The notes under the pieces: generated by a model | Databases searched by the model: none | Told to the model about the DNA's origin: nothing | Seen by the model: the letters and a program-made list of their open reading frames with translations, nothing else | Position numbers and translations under genes: made by a program | Assembly: GCF_900177645.1 (NCBI RefSeq) | Contig: NZ_FXAO01000016.1 | Location: 1-42,289, forward strand | Source of the DNA: Arenibacter troitsensis | GTDB taxonomy: Bacteria; Bacteroidota; Bacteroidia; Flavobacteriales; Flavobacteriaceae | Length of the DNA stretch: 42,289 nucleotides | Direction of reading: 5' to 3' | Part shown: positions 6,781-16,226 of the stretch, piece by piece | Numbering within the stretch: position 1 is the first letter of the stretch | Layout of the letters: each line of letters opens with the position of its first letter

Positions 6781-9700
6781 ATGAAAAATAATCTTGAGTA
6801 TAAGGGCATGCTACATATTTGCCTGCTAATTATCTGCTTTTTAGTCCCCCCACCATACTTTGCCCATTTCCCCCATGGGCATTGTTTTAAGACTTCACCC
6901 AACCTACTGCTGCCACAACAGCAACAAATTTCCGGTACCGTTACCGATGACTACGGCCCCATGCCCGGGGTACATGTACTTATTAAAGGTACCAATACGG
7001 GTACCTTTACCAACCTCCAAGGGGAGTACTTTCTTTTGGTAAACAATACCGATATCCTGGTCTTTTCCTATCTGGGCTACCACAACAGGGAACTTCCCGT
7101 TTTGGGTAGGACCACCCTGGACGTACAGATGGAGTCCGAGGTCACCGAGCTTCAAGAGGTAGAGGTCAATGCCGGTTACTATTCGGTAAAGGAAAAGGAA
7201 CGCACCGGGAGCATCAGTAGGGTCACGGCCAAGGAAATTGAGCCGCAACCCATTGTAAGTCCGTTAGAGGCCCTGCAGGGCCGCATGGCGGGGGTGGAAG
7301 TGGAGCAGGGGGTAGGTATTACCGGCCTGGCACCTACCATACGCATACGGGGCACCAATAGTCTAAGAAATGATGGTAATTATCCACTTTATATAGTGGA
7401 TGGAATCCCCCTTAATTCCACACCCTTACAAAGTGGTGGTTCGCTGACCGTTTCCACAGGAATAGATCCCTTGAATACCTTGAACCATGCCAATATAGAA
7501 AGCATAGAGGTACTTAAGGATGCCGATGCCACCGCCATCTATGGTTCGCGAGGGGCCAACGGGGTAATACTGATCTCTACGAAAAAAGGATATGACAAGC
7601 AGGGTGAGACCTCCTTGGACCTTAGTCTTTATTCCGGAATATCCGAGGTGTCCAACAAGGTTAAACTTTTGAACACTGAGGAATATCTCGCCATTAGAAG
7701 AAAGGCCATAGAAAATGATGGTTTTACGCAGGAGGATGTATACGCGCCCGAACTCACGTTATGGGACCAAAACCGTTATACGGATTGGCAGGAAACACTT
7801 TTTGGCGGTACTGCTTCAATGACAGATGTGAATATGGCGGTTTCAGGGGGCAATGGTTATACCTCGTACCGTTTTGGGGGCTCATTCCGCGCCCAAGGTT
7901 CCGTTTTTCCAGAGGATTTTGACTATAAGAGGACCACGGCCAATATAAACCTTAACCATAGATCTAAAGATAACAGGTTTAAATTGGATTTTTCCGCCAA
8001 TTATGGGGTAGATAAAAATCGCATTTTCAATGGTTCCAATTTTATAAACTATGCTCTTACCGCACCCCCTAATGCACCCCCGATCTATAAGGGAGATGGC
8101 AGTCTCAATTGGGAGAATTGGGTGGTGGACAATCCCTTGGCGGTCTTGGAACAGCCCCAGGACATAAGGGCAAATAATCTGCTTGCCAATATGGCCCTCT
8201 CCTATACCATTATACAGGGATTGGACCTCAAGGTCAATCTTGGATATTCCAAACTGGACAGTGAGGATATGATAAGATATTACAGGGAACGTTACAACCC
8301 TGCAAGATGGGATAAAATAGATTTGGGAACGGCCCAAAGTGCTACCAATAGGCTATCATGGATCGTGGAACCACAATTAATGTACCAACGGCATTGGGGC
8401 AAATTGGGCATGGATGCCCTTATAGGATCCACCTTCCAGGACAATCGGAACAGTTATCTGAATGTTTCGAGCACGGGCTATGCCAACAAAAGCTTAATGG
8501 GCAATTTGAGCGCGGCCAACGAGGTCAGGGTTTTGGGCGATGATAATACGGAGTATAGGTACGGGGCACTATTTGGGCGTTTGGGCCTGAATTGGGCCGG
8601 GAAGTATTTTCTGAACCTTACGGGCAGGAGGGACGGGTCCTCTAGATTTGGTCCAGATCGGCGATTCTCGAACTTCTGGGCATTGGGAGGGGCCTGGATA
8701 TTCCGCGAAAAGAGGGGTGTTCAAGAAAATGTTCCTTTCTGGAGTTTTGGAAAGCTTAGGGGAAGTTATGGGACTACCGGGAGCGACCAGATCCCGGACT
8801 ACGGATTTTTGGATGCCTATGAGGCCACGGATGGGGTAGGCGGGCTGTACCCTACCCAGTTGTACAATCCCGACTACTCCTGGGAAGTGAACAAAAAACT
8901 GGAGGCTTCGCTACAGTTAGGCTTTATAAACGACCGCATAAATCTGGAATTGAACTGGTATAGAAATCGTTCTTCCAATCAATTGGTAGGCTTTCCATTG
9001 CCATTCATTACGGGATTCGGATCGGTTCAGGCCAACCTTCCGGCACTGGTTCAGAACTCCGGTTGGGAGGTGCAAACGGAAACCGTCAACATTAGGACCA
9101 AAAACTTCTCATGGCGTACCTCCATCAATGTAACCTTCCCGGACAATAAGCTTTTAGAATTCGATAATATTGGGCAGACTTCCTATGACAATCAATATAA
9201 GGTAGGTTATCCATTGAACATTTCAATGGTCTATCAATATGACGGCATCGATCCCGAAACCGGTCTGTACCGGGTGGTGGACATCAACGAAGATGGAAGG
9301 TACAATAGCGAGGATAGGCAAGTAATAATAAACAGGGGAAGGAGGTATTATGGCGGTCTTGGCAATCATTTACAGTATAAGGGTCTCTCCTTGCAGTTCC
9401 TATTCGAGTACATTGACCAGGACAATTTAAGAAATGTATTTGGAGCTCCTTCACCTGGTCGTTACGGAAACGGACCAGTGGATTTTTTGAACACCTGGCA
9501 GGAGCCTGGCGATAATGCACATATCCAGAAATTATCCCAGTCAAGTGCTGCCCGTACGGCCTTTAGTAGGGCCGCCAGTAGTTCTTATGGAATGGAGGAC
9601 GCCGCATTTTTACGATTAAAGAACGTGTCCCTATCCTATAATTTGCCCAAAGCGGTACTGCAACAAATTAAAATAAGTGCAATGAGTGTGTATGTCCGGG

Positions 9701-9810
9701 CACAGAACCTCCTGACCATTACCCCTTATCAGGGATTGGACCCGCAGGGGGGAAGAAGTAGCGTACCCCCGTTAAGAACCATTACATGTGGTATTCAATT
9801 AAACCTATAA
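6781..9810 (+). CDS. SusC/RagA-family TonB-dependent outer-membrane transporter
   Basis: This 1009-residue outer-membrane receptor would import a substrate too large for porins, using TonB energy. The N-terminal hydrophobic segment (about residues 8-25) is the export signal. A carboxypeptidase-regulatory-like domain follows (ISGTVTDDYGPMPGVHVLIKGTNTGTFTNLQGEYFL). Next is the plug with LQGRMAGVEV, IRIRGTNSL, YIVDGIPL and ADATAIYGSRGANGVILISTKKG, all SusC signatures. The rest is a beta-barrel ending in a C-terminal hydrophobic residue. I chose the ATG at 6781, which gives a normal signal peptide; an upstream TTG frame adds 21 non-signal residues. The SusD gene starts 10 bases later. No polysaccharide-degrading enzyme is adjacent; the third gene is a peptidase, so a peptide substrate is a reasonable inference. 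Confidence 0.95.
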   Translation: MKNNLEYKGMLHICLLIICFLVPPPYFAHFPHGHCFKTSPNLLLPQQQQISGTVTDDYGPMPGVHVLIKGTNTGTFTNLQGEYFLLVNNTDILVFSYLGYHNRELPVLGRTTLDVQMESEVTELQEVEVNAGYYSVKEKERTGSISRVTAKEIEPQPIVSPLEALQGRMAGVEVEQGVGITGLAPTIRIRGTNSLRNDGNYPLYIVDGIPLNSTPLQSGGSLTVSTGIDPLNTLNHANIESIEVLKDADATAIYGSRGANGVILISTKKGYDKQGETSLDLSLYSGISEVSNKVKLLNTEEYLAIRRKAIENDGFTQEDVYAPELTLWDQNRYTDWQETLFGGTASMTDVNMAVSGGNGYTSYRFGGSFRAQGSVFPEDFDYKRTTANINLNHRSKDNRFKLDFSANYGVDKNRIFNGSNFINYALTAPPNAPPIYKGDGSLNWENWVVDNPLAVLEQPQDIRANNLLANMALSYTIIQGLDLKVNLGYSKLDSEDMIRYYRERYNPARWDKIDLGTAQSATNRLSWIVEPQLMYQRHWGKLGMDALIGSTFQDNRNSYLNVSSTGYANKSLMGNLSAANEVRVLGDDNTEYRYGALFGRLGLNWAGKYFLNLTGRRDGSSRFGPDRRFSNFWALGGAWIFREKRGVQENVPFWSFGKLRGSYGTTGSDQIPDYGFLDAYEATDGVGGLYPTQLYNPDYSWEVNKKLEASLQLGFINDRINLELNWYRNRSSNQLVGFPLPFITGFGSVQANLPALVQNSGWEVQTETVNIRTKNFSWRTSINVTFPDNKLLEFDNIGQTSYDNQYKVGYPLNISMVYQYDGIDPETGLYRVVDINEDGRYNSEDRQVIINRGRRYYGGLGNHLQYKGLSLQFLFEYIDQDNLRNVFGAPSPGRYGNGPVDFLNTWQEPGDNAHIQKLSQSSAARTAFSRAASSSYGMEDAAFLRLKNVSLSYNLPKAVLQQIKISAMSVYVRAQNLLTITPYQGLDPQGGRSSVPPLRTITCGIQLNL

Positions 9811-9820
9811 AATCAAGAAC

Positions 9821-11215
9821 ATGAAAAATATATGGTATACCCTTTTGATAGGTATCTGTTTTGCACAAACTTCCTGTGAGGATTTTGTGGAGGTGGATGT
9901 ACCTGATAACAAAATAGTAAGCGAAACGGTGTTCGGAAGCGATGAAACCGCCAATAGTGCGGTCACAGGTATCTATAACGAACTTTTTAAAGCGGATTTT
10001 TCCAATGGCGGACTACGTTCCGTTTCCCTTTTGGGCGGACTCTCAGCGGACGAATTTTGGACTACGGCGTTGAACGATGAACTGTTAGAATTCGGCGAAA
10101 ACGAAATAATGGCCGAAAACTCGTATAACTTGCCACTGTGGTCCAGTGCCTACAATATTATCTATATGTGCAATGCCGTAATGGACGGCCTCGAAAGATA
10201 TGATGGGGTTTCATCTACAATGAAGCTAAGGTTGTTGGGGGAAACGGCATTTGTTAGGGCATTTGTCTATTTCTACCTGGTGAATCTTTATGGGGAATTG
10301 CCCCTGATCCTATCCCCGGATTACAGAACAAATGCCTTGGCCTCCCGTTCGGATGCCCAAGTAATCTATGAATCCATAATCTCCGATCTGGAAACGGCCA
10401 TAAGCAATCTAGGGGATTCCTTTTTGGACGGCCAAAGAATTCGTCCCAATAAGTATACTGCGTTGGCCTTGCTGGCACGGGTATACCTGTACCGGGAAAA
10501 TTGGGAAAAAGCAGAAGCGGCGAGTACCCAAGTTATTGGGAACATCTCAAATTTTGATCTCCTCAATAATCTGGATGAAGTTTTTTTGGCCAATAGCAAG
10601 GAGGCCATTTGGCAGATAACCCCCGCCGGGAGAAGTCTCAGTTATACTACCAATGAGGGCCGTATCCTGATCTTGACAAGTCCTCCCCCCGATTCCCAAA
10701 AACCGGTTGCATTGACCAAAGATCTGATAGGGTCCTATGCCGATGTGGACATTAGGCGGGAACATTGGATAGGGAAATTGGACACTGAAGATGAAGTGTA
10801 CCACTATCCGTTCAAGTACAAAGTAAATAGCGCTGATGAAATAACGGAATACTCCATGGTACTGAGATTGGCAGAACAATATCTGATAAGGGCCGAGGCA
10901 CGCGCTCAGTTGGGTAAAATACCCGAGGCCATAAGTGACTTGGATAAAATAAGGATACGCGCCAATCTTGGACAGCTCTCGGTAATTGCACCTGGAATTA
11001 ATAGGTCCGCTTTATTGGATTCCATTCACTTGGAGCGCCGCAGGGAATTGTTTACCGAATGGGGCCATCGATGGCTAGACCTTAAACGAACCGAAAGGGC
11101 ATCGGATGTTTTGGGAAGTATAAAAACATCCTGGCAGCCTTCAGATGGGCTATACCCAATACCTGAAAGCGAAATAGACAAAAACCCAAACTTGGAACAA
11201 AACGATGGTTACTAA
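9821..11215 (+). CDS. SusD/RagB-family surface lipoprotein
   Basis: This 464-residue lipoprotein is the surface lid and ligand-capturing partner of the SusC barrel encoded 10 bases upstream. The signal peptide ends in a lipobox (AQTSC) with the lipidated Cys at about residue 19, followed by acidic residues. SusD helical-repeat features are visible: ANSAVTGIYNELF, ETAFVRAFVYFYLVNLYGELPLI, YTALALLARVYLYRENWEKAEA, and the C-terminal block ERRRELFTEWGHRWLDLKRTER with YPIPESEID. It is somewhat shorter than the common 500-550 residues but complete at both ends. Its last codons overlap a possible upstream start of the M16 peptidase gene, so the three genes are almost certainly co-transcribed. Confidence 0.95.
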   Translation: MKNIWYTLLIGICFAQTSCEDFVEVDVPDNKIVSETVFGSDETANSAVTGIYNELFKADFSNGGLRSVSLLGGLSADEFWTTALNDELLEFGENEIMAENSYNLPLWSSAYNIIYMCNAVMDGLERYDGVSSTMKLRLLGETAFVRAFVYFYLVNLYGELPLILSPDYRTNALASRSDAQVIYESIISDLETAISNLGDSFLDGQRIRPNKYTALALLARVYLYRENWEKAEAASTQVIGNISNFDLLNNLDEVFLANSKEAIWQITPAGRSLSYTTNEGRILILTSPPPDSQKPVALTKDLIGSYADVDIRREHWIGKLDTEDEVYHYPFKYKVNSADEITEYSMVLRLAEQYLIRAEARAQLGKIPEAISDLDKIRIRANLGQLSVIAPGINRSALLDSIHLERRRELFTEWGHRWLDLKRTERASDVLGSIKTSWQPSDGLYPIPESEIDKNPNLEQNDGY

Positions 11216-11231
11216 TCTTTACGAAGTTACA

Positions 11232-14096
11232 ATGAATAATCATAGAATGGGAAAGGGCATTTTAATGCTAGTGATCAATATTTTCTTTTGGAGTACAGTT
11301 ACTATGTATTCCAAGACCTTTAAGGATACGCTGCCCCTTGATCCCAGTATACGGCACGGGAAACTTTCCAATGGCCTTACCTATTATATAAAACCCACAG
11401 GTGATGGCAGCTCTGAAATGTCCCTGCGCCTTGTGGTAAAGGCCGGTTCGGCGGTCCAGGATGCGGACCAATATGAACTGGACCATGTTATGGAACATCT
11501 CGCATTCAAGGCAGGGAAACATATGACAATGGCCAAAGCCAATGAATTGGGGTTCCGGTCTGGTGAAATCAATGGCAATTCCCCTTTTGATTTTACACAA
11601 TATTATTTTAGTTCCGTAGACACTAAGGAGAAACTAAAAATTGCATTTCAGCTTTTCCATGATATTATCTGGGATTTGGACCTCAAAAAAGAATATATTG
11701 ATAGTGAGCGTTCGGTAATCCTCAATGAAAAAGGGATACGAGGTGGATTCGGTGCCAAATCCATTTTGACCGATCTGGAAAGTACGATGATGGGCAGGGG
11801 GGCCGATAGACCTGCCGATTTTGTCCAATTTATAAATACCTTTCCCTACGATGCTCTAAGGAGGTATTATGATGATTGGTACCGTCCAGAATTAATGGCC
11901 CTTGTCGTTGTAGGCGATATAGTAGATGTAGATGCCCTGGAAAAAGAAATAAAGGACAAGTTCTCCAGGGCCAAACCCCTTAAAAATCCCCGTTCCCCGA
12001 TCAGGGCATTCGGGGCTTATAGAAATTCCCCTCCCCAATTTATGAATAGGGAGCATCGCTTGACTACAAAGGAATCCAAAAGACAAGCGGTAAATATGCG
12101 TATTTATATGCGCCAAAGGGAAGATCTGGGTAAAAATGGGCTGGAATTATTGAAACAGGAACAAAAAGGACACCTTTTAATCGACATTTTGAACAATAGG
12201 TTAAAGGAGAAACAGGATTATTACGTCAGCCCTTATACCGTGTCCCCTTATATGGCCCTACCATCTTCCCTAGGCATTAAATTACATATTACCATGGAAG
12301 AAGGTACTTTAGAAGGGACACTGTCCAAAACGATCCAGCTTTTGAAGGAAGTAAGGACCAATGGCTTTTCGGAACCCGAATTTACAAGATTCAAGAAAGA
12401 ATACTTGGAGTCTTTGTCCAAAGCTGATACTATGAAACAAATGTTTTGGGAAGATAATATTGTGGATCATTTTGTTTATGATAAAATATTGCCCGCAAAT
12501 AGAATGGCCCTTTTAAAAAATATGATGGACGGCCTAACATTGGACGAACTGAACGTTTTTGTGAGGCAATATATCAAAACAGATCCTCAAGAACTGGATA
12601 TTATTATGCTGTCACCATCCGGGCACAGGGCCTTGTCCTATACTGAAAAGCAAATAAGGGGATGGATTTCTGAAGCCAATAATTTGCCCATTACCAAATA
12701 TAGTCCTCCAAAGATACCCAAGGAGTTGATGGAAGCATCTTTCATAAAGACCCTAAAGCCAAGTACTCTTCAGAAAAATAAAGTGGACATTCCCGGAGCC
12801 TCGGAATACACATTGGGCAATGGGATAAAAGTAGTATTAAAACCATTTGATGCCGTACTTGTACCACGGGAACGAAATAAACTGAGTTTTCACGGTTTTT
12901 CTTCCAAGGGCCTAAGCTGCTATTCCGGAAGTGACTATTTTTCAGCAATGAACGCAGCGGACATTGTCTACAATTCGGGAGTAGGTGGAATGGATAGGTT
13001 TGAGTTGAAAAGATATTTTGCCAAAAACGGATACAACGCTCAGGTAGCGCCCTATATAGGGTATGATGAAGCTGGAATAAGGGGAAGTACGTCCGGAAAG
13101 GATCTGGAAACGGCGTTTCAATTGGTTTATTTGTATTTCACGGAGCCCAACAAGGATAGTCTGGCTTTTGAGGATTGGAAGCTTAGGACTCGGTCATCCC
13201 ATGCATTGCATTCCATCAATTCCGAAGATTTCAAGAATTTCATTAAACTGAAGTTGGGAGACAGTACCTTTTTGCCCAAAGGCACCAAGGCTTTGGAGGG
13301 GGTGCCAAATACCAACTTGGACCGTGCATATGGGATATACAGGACCCTTTTTGCCAATGCCAAGAATTTCACTTTTATTTTTACAGGGGATTTTCCCGAA
13401 GAAGAAGTATTGTCCCTTTGCCGGAAGTATTTGGGGAATTTACCTACAGCGAATGTGCAGCCAAAAAGTGAAATTCCTAAAAATACAAAGAAGTTCAAAT
13501 TGCCAAAACCCCAAGAAAAAGTTGTGGTGGCCAGGGAATTTGACCGAGAAGTTAAGGTGCAATTGGAATATATTTCAAATTTGACGGAAAGAGATTTGGA
13601 TTGGAAACAAGATCTAAAATTAAAACTCTTACAGTCCATGATGAACTTTTCAATAATGCAGGAAATGCGATTTAATTCCATTGAAAATGAGGGCATTTAT
13701 ACAATAAAAGTAGTGTGTAATTTTGATAAGGACCGTTTGTTCAATGAGGTCTATGTAGAATTTGGGGCCAGTCCGGAAGATGTAGAACAATTGATAAAGG
13801 CGGCCAAACAATTTATGCGATCGTTTAAAAATAATGGCGCAGATGTGGAATTATTGGAAAGGTTTAAGTTGGAAAGAGTGGATTATCTGGAAAGGAAAAA
13901 ATACCATAGAGGCGAAACATCAAAAATGATATACGATTATTACAAGTATGGAACCTCATGGCCCCGGGGTGGTTTAGAACAGCGGCAAGCATATATAAGA
14001 AGCATTTCACCAAGGGATATCGAAATCTTGGCAAAAAGACTGTTAAAGGGCAACCCACTTGAGTTTAAAATGCTCCCCGCCAAGAGGATGCATTAA
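11232..14096 (+). CDS. Secreted M16-family zinc metallopeptidase
   Basis: This is a pitrilysin/insulinase-type peptidase with two M16 halves. Counting from the alternative start at 11205, the zinc motif HVMEH lies at residues 94-98 and the third ligand Glu is at 175 in SERSVILNEK. This gives HxxEH-x76-E, the spacing of active pitrilysins. The second half (from about residue 530) resembles the inactive partner domain, giving ~950 residues in all. I prefer the ATG at 11232: it begins MNNHRMGKG followed by a hydrophobic export signal. The ATG at 11205 overlaps the SusD stop and adds nine residues. Export and linkage to SusC/SusD suggest it degrades peptides bound or imported by that pair; this is inference. 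Confidence 0.9.
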   Translation: MNNHRMGKGILMLVINIFFWSTVTMYSKTFKDTLPLDPSIRHGKLSNGLTYYIKPTGDGSSEMSLRLVVKAGSAVQDADQYELDHVMEHLAFKAGKHMTMAKANELGFRSGEINGNSPFDFTQYYFSSVDTKEKLKIAFQLFHDIIWDLDLKKEYIDSERSVILNEKGIRGGFGAKSILTDLESTMMGRGADRPADFVQFINTFPYDALRRYYDDWYRPELMALVVVGDIVDVDALEKEIKDKFSRAKPLKNPRSPIRAFGAYRNSPPQFMNREHRLTTKESKRQAVNMRIYMRQREDLGKNGLELLKQEQKGHLLIDILNNRLKEKQDYYVSPYTVSPYMALPSSLGIKLHITMEEGTLEGTLSKTIQLLKEVRTNGFSEPEFTRFKKEYLESLSKADTMKQMFWEDNIVDHFVYDKILPANRMALLKNMMDGLTLDELNVFVRQYIKTDPQELDIIMLSPSGHRALSYTEKQIRGWISEANNLPITKYSPPKIPKELMEASFIKTLKPSTLQKNKVDIPGASEYTLGNGIKVVLKPFDAVLVPRERNKLSFHGFSSKGLSCYSGSDYFSAMNAADIVYNSGVGGMDRFELKRYFAKNGYNAQVAPYIGYDEAGIRGSTSGKDLETAFQLVYLYFTEPNKDSLAFEDWKLRTRSSHALHSINSEDFKNFIKLKLGDSTFLPKGTKALEGVPNTNLDRAYGIYRTLFANAKNFTFIFTGDFPEEEVLSLCRKYLGNLPTANVQPKSEIPKNTKKFKLPKPQEKVVVAREFDREVKVQLEYISNLTERDLDWKQDLKLKLLQSMMNFSIMQEMRFNSIENEGIYTIKVVCNFDKDRLFNEVYVEFGASPEDVEQLIKAAKQFMRSFKNNGADVELLERFKLERVDYLERKKYHRGETSKMIYDYYKYGTSWPRGGLEQRQAYIRSISPRDIEILAKRLLKGNPLEFKMLPAKRMH

Positions 14097-14107
14097 TATG
14101 GTATTTT

Positions 14108-14166
<59 letters not shown>

Positions 14167-14188
14167 CCCTTTAATCTGGATTATAAAA

Positions 14189-14494
14189 TCAGTCAGGATC
14201 CGGTGCCGATCCATTTAATTCTATAATCTGACCATCACCCTCGGTTGGCTTAGAAGTATCCTTTTCGTCATAAACCCTATATTCGGTTCCTGGTTCTTCG
14301 GAAAATTCTACTGTACAATCGGAATTATCCGGGTTGCACAAGACATCAATAGTTGCCCATCCGTTGGGTGCTTGTACCAAGATGTACTTGGTGTCATAGA
14401 TATCCTTGTCTGCTGATTTGTTCGCAAATGCAAACGACAGTGCAATGGCAAAAACAAATGCCAACATCGGTAAAATCAATTTTAACTTTTTCAT
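14189..14494 (-). CDS. Small exported two-cysteine protein (DUF6520-like)
   Basis: This 101-residue protein starts with a textbook signal peptide (KKLKLILPMLAFVFAIALSFAFA, cleaved near residue 24). The mature part is about 75 residues, acidic, and has two cysteines at 53 and 60 (LCNPDNSDC) that could form one disulfide. The C-terminus is low-complexity (TEGDGQIIELNGSAPDPD). From memory this is the architecture of the Bacteroidota family DUF6520, whose function is unknown. It lies downstream of a MauE-like membrane protein on the same strand, and the cysteine pair makes a redox link with it plausible. It could be a secreted peptide precursor or an envelope protein. Confidence 0.85.
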   Translation of the reverse strand: MKKLKLILPMLAFVFAIALSFAFANKSADKDIYDTKYILVQAPNGWATIDVLCNPDNSDCTVEFSEEPGTEYRVYDEKDTSKPTEGDGQIIELNGSAPDPD

Positions 14495-14524
14495 GATAAT
14501 ATAATTTTAATTAATAGTAAGTGC

Positions 14525-14587
14525 CTACTCTTTTGTACAGGTTTTCGGTCTTCCCCCTGCTCTTGCTGCGCAACAAAATATCTTCAT
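14525..14587 (-). CDS. Possible 20-residue cysteine-rich peptide ORF
   Basis: An ATG at 14585-14587 opens a 20-codon frame to TAG at 14525-14527, encoding MKIFCCAARAGGRPKTCTKE. It has three Cys and a net positive charge. It starts 17 bases after the MauE-like stop codon and ends 30 bases before the DUF6520-like ATG, so it would be in the same transcript. The frame is too short to judge by composition and the upstream region has no clear ribosome-binding site. It may be chance; comparison with relatives would settle it. Confidence 0.25.
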   Translation of the reverse strand: MKIFCCAARAGGRPKTCTKE

Positions 14588-14604
14588 TATTTTACATTTA
14601 ATGT

Positions 14605-15087
14605 TTAGACCCCATGGCCATCTAAGGGCTTTGATGGATCTTGTCCCATGGATTTTTTTTTATGTTTGAGGGAGTACCATATGGCCAGTAGGGCCAACAG
14701 GAGCAATATCACATTGAGCACCAAATGCTGTTCCCAGGACAGTAGCGAGATAACGCCCCCACACGAACAGGGCCTATAGGGAGCAAAAAATACAATGGCC
14801 AGGGTGTAGCCGGTAAATAGGAGCATCAGGACTGCGGCCCCGTAAAGACCTATCAATCTGGTTTTTTTCCAAAGCAATAATAGGGCAACAGCCAATTCGG
14901 ATAGCGGTACGGTCCAAGAAGCCAAAGAAGCCATGGCCTTGCCCCCAAGCAATGGGGAGTTTCTGATGTTATCATAGAACAGATGCCCTTCCAAGAGTTT
15001 GGTGATTCCGGCATAAGCAAAGAGGGTAATGAATAACAAACAGATGACCTCGACAATTGTCTCCCTATGCTTTTGATACCATTTCAT
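14605..15087 (-). CDS. MauE/DoxX-like redox-associated membrane protein
   Basis: This 160-residue integral membrane protein has four hydrophobic helices, at about residues 11-33, 55-73, 77-101 and 118-140. Between helices three and four is PYRPCSCGG, with Cys 107 and 109, then LSWEQHLVLN. This is the signature of the MauE/DoxX-type family in Bacteroidota. MauE proteins assist disulfide-containing periplasmic proteins in other systems, so this one may shuttle electrons to or from a thiol partner. The cytoplasmic tail is basic and polar. It is immediately upstream of the two-cysteine exported protein and downstream of the AraC regulator. Substrate and redox direction are unknown. Confidence 0.88.
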   Translation of the reverse strand: MKWYQKHRETIVEVICLLFITLFAYAGITKLLEGHLFYDNIRNSPLLGGKAMASLASWTVPLSELAVALLLLWKKTRLIGLYGAAVLMLLFTGYTLAIVFFAPYRPCSCGGVISLLSWEQHLVLNVILLLLALLAIWYSLKHKKKSMGQDPSKPLDGHGV

Positions 15088-15195
15088 ATCATTTGAATCG
15101 TTTTGATATTGAATGGTATAAAATTAAGCTGGTTGATTTATCTGTCTGGGATAATAACTGTTCTGAAAAGGATTAGTTTTAAGTAAGTAACGCGG

Positions 15196-16149
15196 TCAAG
15201 AGTTAGCTCTAAGGTCTCGAGGAGTATAGCCATACCTGGCCTTGAACTCCCGTGAGAAGTGGGTAGCGTTCTTAAATCCGTTTTGCCGAGCTATGCGCTT
15301 AAAGGGTTCATTGGAACTTTTTACCAAAACATGTGCATTTCTAAGCCGCTCATTTTTTAGAAACTGAAACACTGTCATACCAAACAACTCCTTAAAACCT
15401 TTCTTTAATTTATATTCATTGGTTCCAAATTCATGGGCCAACTCCTGAAGGGATGGTGCATTCTTATCTAGATTATTCTTGAGAAAGTTTCCTATGGCCC
15501 TAAAAGTTTCCAAATCGGATATATTTAAAAAAGACTTTTCTTCTACAGGATGTTTGAGCTTAGTAAGTCGTATTTGTTTTAATATTTTAGATTGCAGTTT
15601 TCTTTCGTACAGCTTGGTGTTTTTAATAATATCCGATGATATTAGCATATACCTAACAATGGAGTTTTCCACTTGGGGAAGGTCAACCATCTTACAATAT
15701 GCAGGAAGTTGCAAATTCGTTTTGGTCTTAAATACCAGTCGCATTTCACTTTCAAAATCATGGTCATTACCTAATGATTTTGTCAAATCGACCCATTTTA
15801 GGATCGATTTTTTTTCAAATAAATTAACCATAGGTTGATCTAGTAGCTCACTATTTTCCCAGTGTAATAATTTAGTGACATCTTGATTTATATAAGTTAT
15901 CTTAAAGGTTTCATCCAAGAAAAAAATCATTTGCACCATATGCATATACGAGTCGTGCATATTAACATACCCTTGATGCAAGAAGGAATCCTTTATTTCT
16001 TCTGCAACAATATTCACCATTGCAGAAAGTGCCTCCAGCTCGTCCCGCTTATCCGATCGTTCCAGGCGATAGGAGAAATTACCCCTTGATAATTCGATCA
16101 ACAGTTGAAAAACTTTGTTAAGCCTGCCATTGTACGTTATATTTTCCAT
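15196..16149 (-). CDS. PAS-containing AraC-family transcription regulator
   Basis: This 317-residue cytoplasmic regulator has a helical HAMP-like N-terminus (VFQLLIELSRGNFSYRLERSDKRDELEALS). A PAS-type sensor spans about residues 70-180 (MIFFLDETFKITYINQDVTKLLHW). The C-terminal AraC DNA-binding domain covers about 215-315 and shows two helix-turn-helices (LQELAHEFGTNEYKLKKGFKELFG and FKRIARQNGFKNATHFSREFKARYGYTPRDLR). It lies 108 bases upstream of the MauE-like gene on the same strand and is the obvious candidate to control this locus, possibly including the convergent SusC/SusD genes. The signal sensed is unknown. Confidence 0.92.
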   Translation of the reverse strand: MENITYNGRLNKVFQLLIELSRGNFSYRLERSDKRDELEALSAMVNIVAEEIKDSFLHQGYVNMHDSYMHMVQMIFFLDETFKITYINQDVTKLLHWENSELLDQPMVNLFEKKSILKWVDLTKSLGNDHDFESEMRLVFKTKTNLQLPAYCKMVDLPQVENSIVRYMLISSDIIKNTKLYERKLQSKILKQIRLTKLKHPVEEKSFLNISDLETFRAIGNFLKNNLDKNAPSLQELAHEFGTNEYKLKKGFKELFGMTVFQFLKNERLRNAHVLVKSSNEPFKRIARQNGFKNATHFSREFKARYGYTPRDLRANS

Positions 16150-16226
16150 GAATATATGGGCTATGGTCCTTAATTACCCTTTTATACTTATTAATTATGG
16201 ATTCAATTATAATTTAGTACGTTCAT

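Noticed and set aside
7882..8337. 151-codon open frame antisense to susC
   Set aside because: It is a by-product of susC codon use; no domain, signal or promoter is visible.
13127..13696. 189-codon open frame on the minus strand
   Set aside because: It lies entirely antisense to the M16 peptidase, whose family match is strong, and its product resembles no protein family.
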